Shown in pieces: positions 26,916 to 34,408 of a stretch of DNA of 64,000 nucleotides. Below the pieces are notes generated by a model, which saw only the letters and a list, made by a program, of their open reading frames with translations, was not told the DNA's origin and made no database searches. Position numbers and translations under genes: made by a program. Positions within the stretch are counted from its first letter, which is position 1. Every line of letters starts with the position of its first letter. The DNA is from Thermomicrobiales bacterium. Lineage in GTDB: Bacteria; Chloroflexota; Chloroflexia; Thermomicrobiales; UBA6265. The DNA is taken from contig JAHBVL010000005.1 of the NCBI GenBank assembly GCA_019637585.1, positions 219,969 through 283,968 of the forward strand, given 5' to 3'.

Positions 26916-28541
26916 ATGACCGTCGAAGCGGCAGCGTCCAGGCGAGTAGGTCTCATACCGCCGGCCGGTCCGTTCAGCAACAGAGACGAATTCGGTCAGC
27001 TCGATCATCGCCGCGCTCCTTTGCTGGAGGGGATTGCGTCGTATCGCGATCGCGGCATGCTCCCCTTCTCCACCCCGGGGCACAAGCTGGGCACGGGAAT
27101 CGATCCGGAACTGATCGCGCTCTATGGCGAGCAAGCCTTTCTCTCCGACATTCCAGTCAGCGGCGGCGCCGACAGCATTCACTTCAATTGGGAAACCTGG
27201 CGGCTGGCCGAAGAACTGGGAGCCGACGCCTGGGGCGCCGACCGGACCTTCTATCTCGTCAACGGTTCATCGACCGGCAATCTGGCCACGCTGCTCGCCA
27301 CGATCAAACCCGGCGATGAAGTCGTCGTCGCTCGTGATGTGCACAAGAGTCTGCTCGTTGCGCTGATTCACTCCGGCGCCAAACCGGTGTATGTCGCACC
27401 AACCCTGCATAAGGAACTGAACATCGGCGTCGGCGTAGCGCCATCTGAGATCGCAGCAGCGCTCTCTCGCCATCCCGACGCCCGAATGGTCATCCTGGTC
27501 AGCCCGTCCTATTGCGGCGTCTCCTCAGACCTGCCGGCCATTGCCCGCATCGCCCACGAACGGGGCGTCCCCCTCTATGTCGACGAAGCCTGGGGACCTC
27601 ATTTCCACTTTCATCCGGCGCTACCACCGTCGGCGATGGATTCGGGAGCCGATGCCGCAGTGGCCAGCACCCACAAAGTGCTCGGCGCATTCACCCAATC
27701 GGCAGTGCTTCACGTCCAGGGCGCCCGCATCGACCCGAACAAGGTCGGCGCGGCGGTCAGCCTCTCCCAGACTACGAGCCCGGCAGCTTTCATTCTGGCC
27801 ACGATCGACGCCTGCAGGCGGCAAATGGTGCTGAATGGCGCCACGCTCGTCGAACGAGCCATCGAGCTCGCAGAGCGCGCCAGAACGCGTCTGCGGAGCC
27901 TTCCCGGCATCGGCGTGCTCGACGGCGCCACGCTTGCCGTGCGCGACTACGACCTGACCAAGCTGGTCATCGATGTGCACGGTCTGGGATTGACCGGGTA
28001 TCAGGTGGAGACCCTGCTGCGCGACGACCACCAGATCAACCCCGAATCGAGCGACACGACCGGCGTGATCTGCCTGATTACCGTCGGCGACACCGACGAC
28101 AGCATCGACCGCCTGATTCACGCGTTCGAGTCGATCGCCGCGACCTATGCCGGCACGATGCACATGAATGGCCACAACGGATCGAGTCTCCGGTCGTCGG
28201 GCGCCATCGTCGCGCCCGGCATCCAGGCCATGTCCCCGAGGGAAGCGTTTTTCTCCCGATCCCGGGCCATCCCCTTGCGCGAATCGATCGGCGAGATCTC
28301 CGCCGAGCTAGTCATCCCCTATCCGCCGGGGATTCCCGTGTTCACGCCGGGCGATGTGATCACCGCCGAAAAGCTCGACTATCTGATCGCCGGAGCGGCC
28401 CAGGGGCTCTACATCTCCGGCGCCGCCGACCATCACCTGCGCACGATCAACGTCGTCGACGCGCCTCGCAGTCCGTGGATGCCGAGTCCGTTCTACACGA
28501 GCAGTCAGCAGTCGGCAGTCAGCAGTCAGGACGATTCGTAG
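26916..28541 (+). CDS. Orn/Lys/Arg decarboxylase-like PLP enzyme
   Basis: A 541-residue PLP fold type I protein of the basic amino acid decarboxylase family (SpeA/CadA group, short form without a receiver-like wing domain). The family's STPGHKLG lies at ~53-60. The PLP region includes YVDEAWGPHFHFH and the Schiff-base Lys in STHKVLGAFTQ. The C-terminal decarboxylase domain ends in YPPGIPVFTPGD. GGAG lies about eight bases before the ATG. The last codons (SSQQSAVSSQDDS) are encoded by a tandem heptamer repeat, so the natural C-terminus may have been extended. Whether it makes putrescine, cadaverine or agmatine is not evident. Confidence 0.88.
   Translation: MTVEAAASRRVGLIPPAGPFSNRDEFGQLDHRRAPLLEGIASYRDRGMLPFSTPGHKLGTGIDPELIALYGEQAFLSDIPVSGGADSIHFNWETWRLAEELGADAWGADRTFYLVNGSSTGNLATLLATIKPGDEVVVARDVHKSLLVALIHSGAKPVYVAPTLHKELNIGVGVAPSEIAAALSRHPDARMVILVSPSYCGVSSDLPAIARIAHERGVPLYVDEAWGPHFHFHPALPPSAMDSGADAAVASTHKVLGAFTQSAVLHVQGARIDPNKVGAAVSLSQTTSPAAFILATIDACRRQMVLNGATLVERAIELAERARTRLRSLPGIGVLDGATLAVRDYDLTKLVIDVHGLGLTGYQVETLLRDDHQINPESSDTTGVICLITVGDTDDSIDRLIHAFESIAATYAGTMHMNGHNGSSLRSSGAIVAPGIQAMSPREAFFSRSRAIPLRESIGEISAELVIPYPPGIPVFTPGDVITAEKLDYLIAGAAQGLYISGAADHHLRTINVVDAPRSPWMPSPFYTSSQQSAVSSQDDS
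28501..28528. repeat. Tandem heptamer array inside the 3' end of a gene
   Basis: Four GCAGTCR units (GCAGTCA, GCAGTCG, GCAGTCA, GCAGTCA) form the last codons of the decarboxylase-like gene. The unit length equals that of the arrays at 1458 and 29942, though the sequence differs. Confidence 0.85.
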
Positions 28542-28588
28542 GGATGTTCCGATCCGGCGCCTGGCCCATCTCCTCACAGGTCAGGTCG

Positions 28589-28732
28589 TAGCGGCGATCC
28601 CTTGTGGTCGCCGACGGCCCGCAGGGCCGTAAACCGCCGCCACATGCAACGTCGTTGGCGATTGGCGGCAATTGAGGCTCCACTCCGCTTCGCTCCGTTC
28701 CGCCACCGGCGGGGACAAGCCACCGCCGCTAC
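28589..28732. repeat. Foldback repeat pair (GTAGCGGCG family)
   Basis: The left arm begins GTAGCGGCGATCCCTTGTGG at 28589, and a related right arm in inverted orientation ends CACCGCCGCTAC at 28732 (on the minus strand GTAGCGGCGGTGGCTTGTCC). Between them lie GGCCCGCAGGGCC and further self-complementary blocks. The right arm supplies the TAG stop of the minus-strand aminotransferase. A related copy of the left arm is at 51894. Confidence 0.8.
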
Positions 28733-29919
28733 CCGTTGGCGATCCTGGCCAGCCGCCGACCCGCGTCCTCCAGCGTGTCTTCCGATTTGGCGAAACAAAA
28801 CCGGGCGTGCAGGGGCGCGGTATCGGGCTCCTGATAGAAGGCCGAGGGCGGAATCGCCACGACGCCGGCCTCCCGGATCAACCAGGTGCAGAATTCCACA
28901 TCCGAGTCGAAGCCGAATTTCGAGACGTCGCTCATCAGGAAGTAACTCCCCGAAACGGGCATGGGCGTCAAACCGGCCGCGATGAGGATGTCGGTCAGGA
29001 GTTGGCGGCGTCGTTCGTAAGCGGCCGAGAGCTCATCGTAGTAGCCATTCGTTCCCGCCACCGTCAAGGCATGCGCCATCGCCATCTGGAACGGCGTGGA
29101 TGTGGCAAAGGTCATGAATTGATGGACAACCCGGACGGCCCGATTCAACGCCGCCGGGCCGATGGTGTAACCAATTTTCCATCCGGTCAGACTGAAGGTC
29201 TTGCCCGTCGACCCAATGGTCAGGGTGCGGTCCCACATCCCATCCATCGCCGCCAGCGACCGGTGGACGGCGTCGCCGAACACTATCCTGTCGTAGACCT
29301 CGTCGGTGATGACCAGCAGATCGTGCTGCTTGGCGAAGGCCGCCACCCACTCCAGCTCCGCCTGCGTGAAGACTTTACCCGTCGGGTTGTGTGGCGTATT
29401 CAGCAGAAGGGCTTTCGTCCTGGGCGTGACCGCCGATTCCAGCGCTTCGTGCGGCAGAGGCCAGTCCGGTGCATGCAACCGAACCGGCACAAACGTCGCT
29501 CCGGCCAGCAATGTGGCGGCGGGATAGGAGTCGTAGAAGGGCTCGAACGCCAGTAGCTCGTCTCCTGGTCCCAGGAACGCCTGAAGCGCGGCGTAGATCG
29601 CCTCGGTGGCTCCGGTTGTGACGGTTACCTCGGTTTCCGGGTCGATCTCCCGATCGAGCTGCGGCGTCCAGGTGGTCGCGATGGCCTTGCGCAGCGCAGG
29701 CTCGCCATGACTGACGGCGTACTGATTCTGCTCGGCACCAATCGCCGCAATCGCCGCCTCTTTGACGAAATCCGGCCCGGCGAAGTCAGGAAATCCCTGT
29801 CCCAGGTTGACCGCGCCATGCTCCCGGGCCAGCCGCGACATCTCGGTGAAAACCGACTGCCCAAACCCCGCGATCTTCGGGTGAGCAAACCTGCCTGCCC
29901 CACGCAAACTCCCAGTCAC
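28729..29919 (-). CDS. Class I/II PLP aminotransferase (KAT/YbdL-like)
   Basis: A 396-residue fold type I aminotransferase close to kynurenine-oxoglutarate and methionine aminotransferases. GQGFPDFAGP near the N-terminus, LLNTPHNPTGK, ITDEVYDRIVF and the PLP Lys in STGKTFSLTGWKIGY are intact, and the family's final Arg lies in HARFCFAK. It starts with GTG at 29919. The stop codon TAG is part of an inserted GTAGCGGCG repeat. Convergent with the decarboxylase-like gene and in the same direction as pepF upstream. Confidence 0.9.
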   Translation of the reverse strand: MTGSLRGAGRFAHPKIAGFGQSVFTEMSRLAREHGAVNLGQGFPDFAGPDFVKEAAIAAIGAEQNQYAVSHGEPALRKAIATTWTPQLDREIDPETEVTVTTGATEAIYAALQAFLGPGDELLAFEPFYDSYPAATLLAGATFVPVRLHAPDWPLPHEALESAVTPRTKALLLNTPHNPTGKVFTQAELEWVAAFAKQHDLLVITDEVYDRIVFGDAVHRSLAAMDGMWDRTLTIGSTGKTFSLTGWKIGYTIGPAALNRAVRVVHQFMTFATSTPFQMAMAHALTVAGTNGYYDELSAAYERRRQLLTDILIAAGLTPMPVSGSYFLMSDVSKFGFDSDVEFCTWLIREAGVVAIPPSAFYQEPDTAPLHARFCFAKSEDTLEDAGRRLARIANG

Positions 29920-29941
29920 CCCGTCACCACCGCCTTAATTC

Positions 29942-29969
29942 CCTTTGCCTTTTGCCCTTCACCCTTTGC
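29942..29969. repeat. Tandem heptamer array
   Basis: Four 7-bp units, CCTTTGC, CTTTTGC, CCTTCAC and CCTTTGC, fill the space between the pepF stop codon (29970-29972) and the aminotransferase start. Confidence 0.75.
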
Positions 29970-31793
29970 CTAGCTCAAAAACCCCGCCTTCAACGCCACC
30001 GCTTCCATCTCGGCGATCGTCTCGCCGAAGACTTCCATCGCGGCCCGGAAGGGTTCGCCGGTGGTCGGATCGACGCCAGCCTTCTGCAGCAACGACACGG
30101 GGTAATCCGATCCGCCCGCCCGCAGCATATCCAGATAGCGTTCGGCGCTCGATTCGCCGTTGTCCCGGATCGCTTTGGCCAGCGCGATGGCGGAAGAGAT
30201 ACCGGTCGAATACTGATAGACGTAGAAGGCGTGATAGAAGTGAGGAACTCGGCACCACTCCATCCTCGACCGGTCGTCGTTGAGCACACCCGGACGATAG
30301 ACGTCGGCCGCTCCGCCGTAAATCTCCATCAGCGTTTCACGTGTCAGCGGCTCGCCTGCTTCGGCCCGACGATGGGTCTGGTACTCGTAATCGGCAAACA
30401 TCGTCTGACGAACCAGCGTGCCGTTGATCGTGTCGGCGAAGCGGTCGAGAATGCTGAACCGCTCGATCAACGCATCTTCCGGCAGCGACCGGAGGAGATC
30501 CCAGGTCAGGAGCACCTCATTGACCGTCGACGCGATTTCGGCGCTGAAGATCGTGTAGTCGGCGTAGTGATAGGGCTGGGCGTTCATGGCGTAGTAGGAA
30601 TGCATGGCATGCCCGGCTTCGTGGGCCAGCGTGTAGACATGATCCATGGAGCCATTCCAGTTCATCAGCATAACTGGCAGCGACCCGTAGGTGGACGTCG
30701 AATATGCGCCGGACCGTTTCCCCTGCGTTTCATGCCAGTCGACGACCCGCTTGTCGAAGAGCATCTGCAGGTCGTCGACATACTGCTGTCCGAGCGCGGA
30801 GACGCCCTTCAGCACGATGTCGATCGCTTCGCTGATCGAGTATTTCGCCTCCGGCTCAGGGGCAAGCGGCACGTACACGTCATAGAGCGCCAGATCGTCC
30901 AGACCCAGGATGCGCGACCGGAGCGAAAAGAACCGTTCGATGATCGGCGAGTTCTCCCGAACCGCCTGGATCAGCGCGTCGTAGACCGATTCATCGATGT
31001 TGTTCCCGTAAAGGGCTGCCTGCCGGGCCGAGTCATACCCTCTGGCTCGTGAGTAGAAGACATCAGAGCGGACCGACGCCGCATGCAAACTGGCGATCGA
31101 ATTGAGGTGCCCTTCGTACTCCGTCATCAGCGAGTCGTAGGCGGCGCTGCGAATCTCCCGGTTCTTGCTTTGCAACAGGAGTTGGTAACGCCCTCTGGTC
31201 AGCTTGACGTCGTTGCCATCGTCATCCTTGACCACGCCGAAGTCGAGATCGGCGTCATTGAGTGCAGAAAAGGAATCGGGCACACCGCGAGCGACATCGT
31301 AGGAACCGGCCAGCAGCTCCTCGACTTCGATCGATCGGGTGTAGGGCCGCATCCGGCCAATCCCTTCCAGCGTGTGGGCATACCCTGCCAGCGCGGCATC
31401 CGACGCCAGCGCCTCGAACCGCTCGGCGTCGAGTTGAAGCAGCTCCGGCCGAAAAAATGCCAGCTGCTGGCTCGCCCCGATAGCCATCGTGATCGCCCGG
31501 TCGTAGGCGGCCTGGCGCTCCGCATTGCCGAGATCCTCGTCGTGACGCATGTGCGCGTAGGTCGCCAGACGGTCGATCGTCAGGCTGGCGGCATTGATGT
31601 CGTCCAGCGCCTGCTTCAGCCGCTCCGCCGACTCGCCCAGGTTTCCCCGGTGCGCTACTGCTTTCGCCACCAGATCCGGAGCAGCGGCAAGGTCTGCTTC
31701 CCACTCGGCATCCGACGGGTAATAGGAGGACAGATCCCACGTTTCTTCGACAGGGATATCGGCTCGCGTTGGTTGTTCAGTAGCGACGGACAT
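29970..31793 (-). CDS. pepF: Oligoendopeptidase F
   Basis: A 607-residue cytoplasmic zinc metallopeptidase of family M3 that cuts short peptides. The zinc motif HEAGHAMHSYY is at about residue 390, followed by EIASTVNE, which carries the third zinc ligand. The length is normal for PepF. The start at 31793 is preferred because AAGGAG lies six bases upstream, with MSVATEQ as the N-terminus. It is probably cotranscribed with the aminotransferase downstream; only the heptamer array separates them. Confidence 0.93.
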   Translation of the reverse strand: MSVATEQPTRADIPVEETWDLSSYYPSDAEWEADLAAAPDLVAKAVAHRGNLGESAERLKQALDDINAASLTIDRLATYAHMRHDEDLGNAERQAAYDRAITMAIGASQQLAFFRPELLQLDAERFEALASDAALAGYAHTLEGIGRMRPYTRSIEVEELLAGSYDVARGVPDSFSALNDADLDFGVVKDDDGNDVKLTRGRYQLLLQSKNREIRSAAYDSLMTEYEGHLNSIASLHAASVRSDVFYSRARGYDSARQAALYGNNIDESVYDALIQAVRENSPIIERFFSLRSRILGLDDLALYDVYVPLAPEPEAKYSISEAIDIVLKGVSALGQQYVDDLQMLFDKRVVDWHETQGKRSGAYSTSTYGSLPVMLMNWNGSMDHVYTLAHEAGHAMHSYYAMNAQPYHYADYTIFSAEIASTVNEVLLTWDLLRSLPEDALIERFSILDRFADTINGTLVRQTMFADYEYQTHRRAEAGEPLTRETLMEIYGGAADVYRPGVLNDDRSRMEWCRVPHFYHAFYVYQYSTGISSAIALAKAIRDNGESSAERYLDMLRAGGSDYPVSLLQKAGVDPTTGEPFRAAMEVFGETIAEMEAVALKAGFLS

Positions 31794-31886
31794 GGAAACT
31801 CCTTCGACAAGCGCTAGCACATTCGGTTGCCAACTATAGCCGCCGGTGACAGGAAAAGCGGCGCCAGTCCTATGGATAAATCCAAA

Positions 31887-32011
31887 GGCTAAGACGCCTG
31901 GTTCCTGTTGTCAGGATCGCCTCTATCCAACAACCCGCTCGTCGGATGGCGCCACGCGCACCCACGACGGCCCAGGCGTCTTAGCCCGGGCGTTTCAACG
32001 CCGGGTCCCGG
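31887..32011. repeat. Inverted TTAGCC-family repeat
   Basis: A perfect 15-bp inverted repeat, GGCTAAGACGCCTGG at 31887-31901 and its complement at 31972-31986, encloses 70 bases. The right arm continues into a hairpin near 31984-32003 (CCCGGGCGTTTCAACGCCGGG). It lies in the 389-base gap between pepF and nadA, upstream of the nadA promoter. Confidence 0.75.
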
Positions 32012-32049
32012 GACGTGACTAACAGCGCGCAATACGACTTAGTGTCACA

Positions 32050-32078
32050 TTGACAATTACTCACGACCTGCGTAGTCT
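32050..32078 (+). promoter_or_regulatory. Promoter of nadA
   Basis: A consensus TTGACA (32050-32055) and TAGTCT (32073-32078) are 17 bases apart. Transcription would begin near 32085, leaving a ~100-base leader before the nadA ATG. No known NAD-responsive operator or riboswitch was recognised in the leader. Confidence 0.6.
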
Positions 32079-32182
32079 GAAGCGAATTGCAGCGATGTCT
32101 GCGCCCGGCGATCGCCAAATGCGCACATCGCGACCCCGGTAGAGTCATTCCCGGGGCATTCGTGAAAGTTGGAAACAGGACA

Positions 32183-33433
32183 ATGACCTCGATCATCAAC
32201 CCGAATCAGCTGCGTGGCGCCGATCCGCTGCCATATGGGTCGAAACCCAACACCTGGTTCGACAACACGCAGCTCGGCACGGCGACCTGCGTTCCCGAAG
32301 AGGGAACCGGCGCTTACGAGACATTGCTCACCTATGGCGCCACGCCCCTTCGCCAGGAGCGGATTCCACGCGACTACTTCAAGATGCCCGCCGAGGAGCG
32401 GGACGCCCGCACCTGGGAGCTGCGCCGGGCGATCGGCGACCAGCTGGTCATCCTCGGTCACCACTACCAGCGCGACGAAGTTGTGCAGTTTGCCGATTTT
32501 CGGGGCGATTCCTTCAAGCTCTCCCAGCAGGCAGCCAGCCGCACCGATGCCGATGTGATCCTCTTCTGCGGCGTCCATTTCATGGCCGAAAGCGCCGATA
32601 TCCTGGGCCAGCCGCACCAGCAGGTCATTCTGCCGAACCTGGAAGCCGGCTGCTCTATGGCCGACATGGCCAAACCGGATGACGTGATGGCCGCCTGGAA
32701 CCAGCTTCGCGATCTGGGCATCGGCGACATCATTCCGGTGACCTATATGAACTCCGCGGCCAGTCTGAAAGCCTTCTGCGGCCGTCATGGCGGCATCGTC
32801 TGCACCTCATCGAACGCACCACGCGTCTACGACTGGGCATTCGAACGGGGCCAGCGCATCATCTTCTTCCCCGACGAGCACCTCGGTCGCAACACTGCGA
32901 TCAAGAAGGGCATCCCCCACGACAAAATGGTGGTCTGGGACCCGTTTCTTCCCATGGGGGGCAACACGCCGGAACAGCTGCGCAATGCGGTGGTCATTCT
33001 CTGGAAGGGCTACTGCTCCGTCCATGCCCGATTCAGCGTGGAACAGGTGGAAGCCGCGCGAGCGCAGTTTCCGGACGTCAACATCCTCGTTCACCCGGAA
33101 TGCCGGCACGAGGTCGTGGACATCTCCGACTACGACGGATCGACCGAGTACATCATCAACATCGTCCGCGACGCGCCATCCGGCTCGACCTGGGCTATCG
33201 GCACCGAAATCAATCTGGTCAATCGCCTCCAGGACGAAATGCCGGACAAGACGATCTTCTGTCTCGATCCGGTCATCTGTCCCTGCTCGACGATGTACCG
33301 CGTCCATCCCGCCTATGTGCTCTGGTCGCTGGAGCATCTGGCAGCCGGCGAAATCGTGAATCGCATCACGGTCGATCCTGAAACAAAGCGGGACGCGCTC
33401 ATTGCGCTCGACCGGATGCTTTCCGTACCCTAG
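32183..33433 (+). CDS. nadA: Quinolinate synthase
   Basis: A 416-residue [4Fe-4S] enzyme that condenses iminoaspartate with dihydroxyacetone phosphate in NAD synthesis. Cluster ligands are expected at C129 (FCGVHFMAE), the Cys of HPECRHEV and one of those in PVICPCSTMY. ILGHHYQRDEVVQFADF and MNSAASLKAF are family signatures. The protein is the longer bacterial type, with ~80 residues before the first domain. The ATG at 32183 follows an AGGA very closely; a GTG at 32162 is an alternative. nadB and nadC are not adjacent. Confidence 0.93.
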   Translation: MTSIINPNQLRGADPLPYGSKPNTWFDNTQLGTATCVPEEGTGAYETLLTYGATPLRQERIPRDYFKMPAEERDARTWELRRAIGDQLVILGHHYQRDEVVQFADFRGDSFKLSQQAASRTDADVILFCGVHFMAESADILGQPHQQVILPNLEAGCSMADMAKPDDVMAAWNQLRDLGIGDIIPVTYMNSAASLKAFCGRHGGIVCTSSNAPRVYDWAFERGQRIIFFPDEHLGRNTAIKKGIPHDKMVVWDPFLPMGGNTPEQLRNAVVILWKGYCSVHARFSVEQVEAARAQFPDVNILVHPECRHEVVDISDYDGSTEYIINIVRDAPSGSTWAIGTEINLVNRLQDEMPDKTIFCLDPVICPCSTMYRVHPAYVLWSLEHLAAGEIVNRITVDPETKRDALIALDRMLSVP

Positions 33434-33469
33434 ATCGCAAAGCCAGTCCAAGAAAGGATGTCCGGGGAC

Positions 33470-33949
33470 ATGGACTACACCGTTCCTGACGTTGGGGATG
33501 ATGCGCCCGACTTCACCCTCGAGGGATCGTCCGGCGTGACCGTTTCTCTCAAAGACCTGCGGGGCGACAGCCGGGCGGTCCTCTTCTTCTATCCTCGTGA
33601 CTTCACCACGGGATGCCAGAACCAGCTGGTGGCGGCAGGCGAGGCGATCGAGCAGTTCCAGGCAGCCGAGACCATGCTCTTTGGCATCAATTTCGGTGAC
33701 GCGGAGAGCCATTTGCTCTTCCGAACCTCGATGAGCCTGCCCTTCGAGCTCCTCGTCGATCGTGGCATGGCTGTGGCCAGAGCCTATGGCGTCCTCAACC
33801 CCGATCCCGACAAACCCGGCGAATTCCTCGATTCGGTGAATCGCACCGTGCTCGTCGTGGGAAAGAACGGCCGGATTCTCTACCGCAGAGCAGGCGCTCC
33901 GCCCGTCGAGGAGATCCTCGACGCCATCACCTCGGCAAACGACGATTAG
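33470..33949 (+). CDS. Peroxiredoxin, 1-Cys-like (AhpC/TSA family)
   Basis: A 159-residue thioredoxin-fold peroxidase related to the BCP/PrxQ group. The peroxidatic Cys49 lies in FYPRDFTTGC, with Thr in the expected place three residues before it. The usual resolving Cys five residues later is absent (sequence QNQLVAAG), so it would need an external reductant or thiol. The ATG at 33470 is preferred; another at 33458 directly abuts the AGAAAGG ribosome binding site. It lies just after nadA in the same direction. Confidence 0.82.
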   Translation: MDYTVPDVGDDAPDFTLEGSSGVTVSLKDLRGDSRAVLFFYPRDFTTGCQNQLVAAGEAIEQFQAAETMLFGINFGDAESHLLFRTSMSLPFELLVDRGMAVARAYGVLNPDPDKPGEFLDSVNRTVLVVGKNGRILYRRAGAPPVEEILDAITSANDD

Positions 33950-33981
33950 TCTACGTTCTTCAGGACGCGCTTTCGTCCTTC

Positions 33982-34128
33982 GTAGCTGCAGACCCCCGTG
34001 TCTGCCGAGTCTCGCGAGGGTGGCGCCAGGCGATGAGTGCGTGCGCATCAGACGAGCGATCGATGAGCTCGGTGGCCATTGACGACAGCGTTTCCCATGG
34101 GAAAGCAGACACGGGGATCTGCGGCTAC
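33982..34128. repeat. Foldback element with 24-bp arms
   Basis: The left arm at 33982-34005 (GTAGCTGCAGACCCCCGTGT...) and the right arm at 34105-34128 match as inverted repeats at 22 of 24 positions, with 99 bases between. The perfect palindrome TTTCCCATGGGAAA (34091-34104) directly adjoins the right arm. It lies in the 459-base gap between the peroxiredoxin and glgP, with a TTAGCC-type hairpin 100 bases further on. No gene is supported in the gap. Confidence 0.75.
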
Positions 34129-34231
34129 ACGGCGGTGAGATCGCTGTCAAAGTCGTGTTCATCGCCCAATGAACAGAGAACCCATCCCGACGACTGCGTG
34201 GAATCCGGGAACGATTTCACCGCGAAGGACA

Positions 34232-34266
34232 AGGCGTCTTAGCCACCGGTTTTCAACCGGTGGATT
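34232..34266. repeat. Hairpin repeat of the TTAGCC family
   Basis: AGGCGTCTTAGCC is followed by a 9-bp stem, CCACCGGTT/AACCGGTGG (34244-34263), with a small loop. It matches the elements at 26733 and 31972. Confidence 0.75.
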
Positions 34267-34408
34267 CCCACGGTGGATCCGTGTCCATTTCCAGCCTCGG
34301 GACGGAGTGCGCGTGGTAAGTTATGCCGGTTGTTTCCGGCGCAGCGGGCAGCCCCGCATCTCGGGTCCCGGTCCATGAGCCTGCTGCGAAGCGCGAGGTA
34401 CATCATCA

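Noticed and set aside
27512-28591. A 359-codon plus-strand frame overlapping the decarboxylase-like gene
   Set aside because: Arg/Pro-rich shadow; the other frame carries all PLP enzyme motifs.
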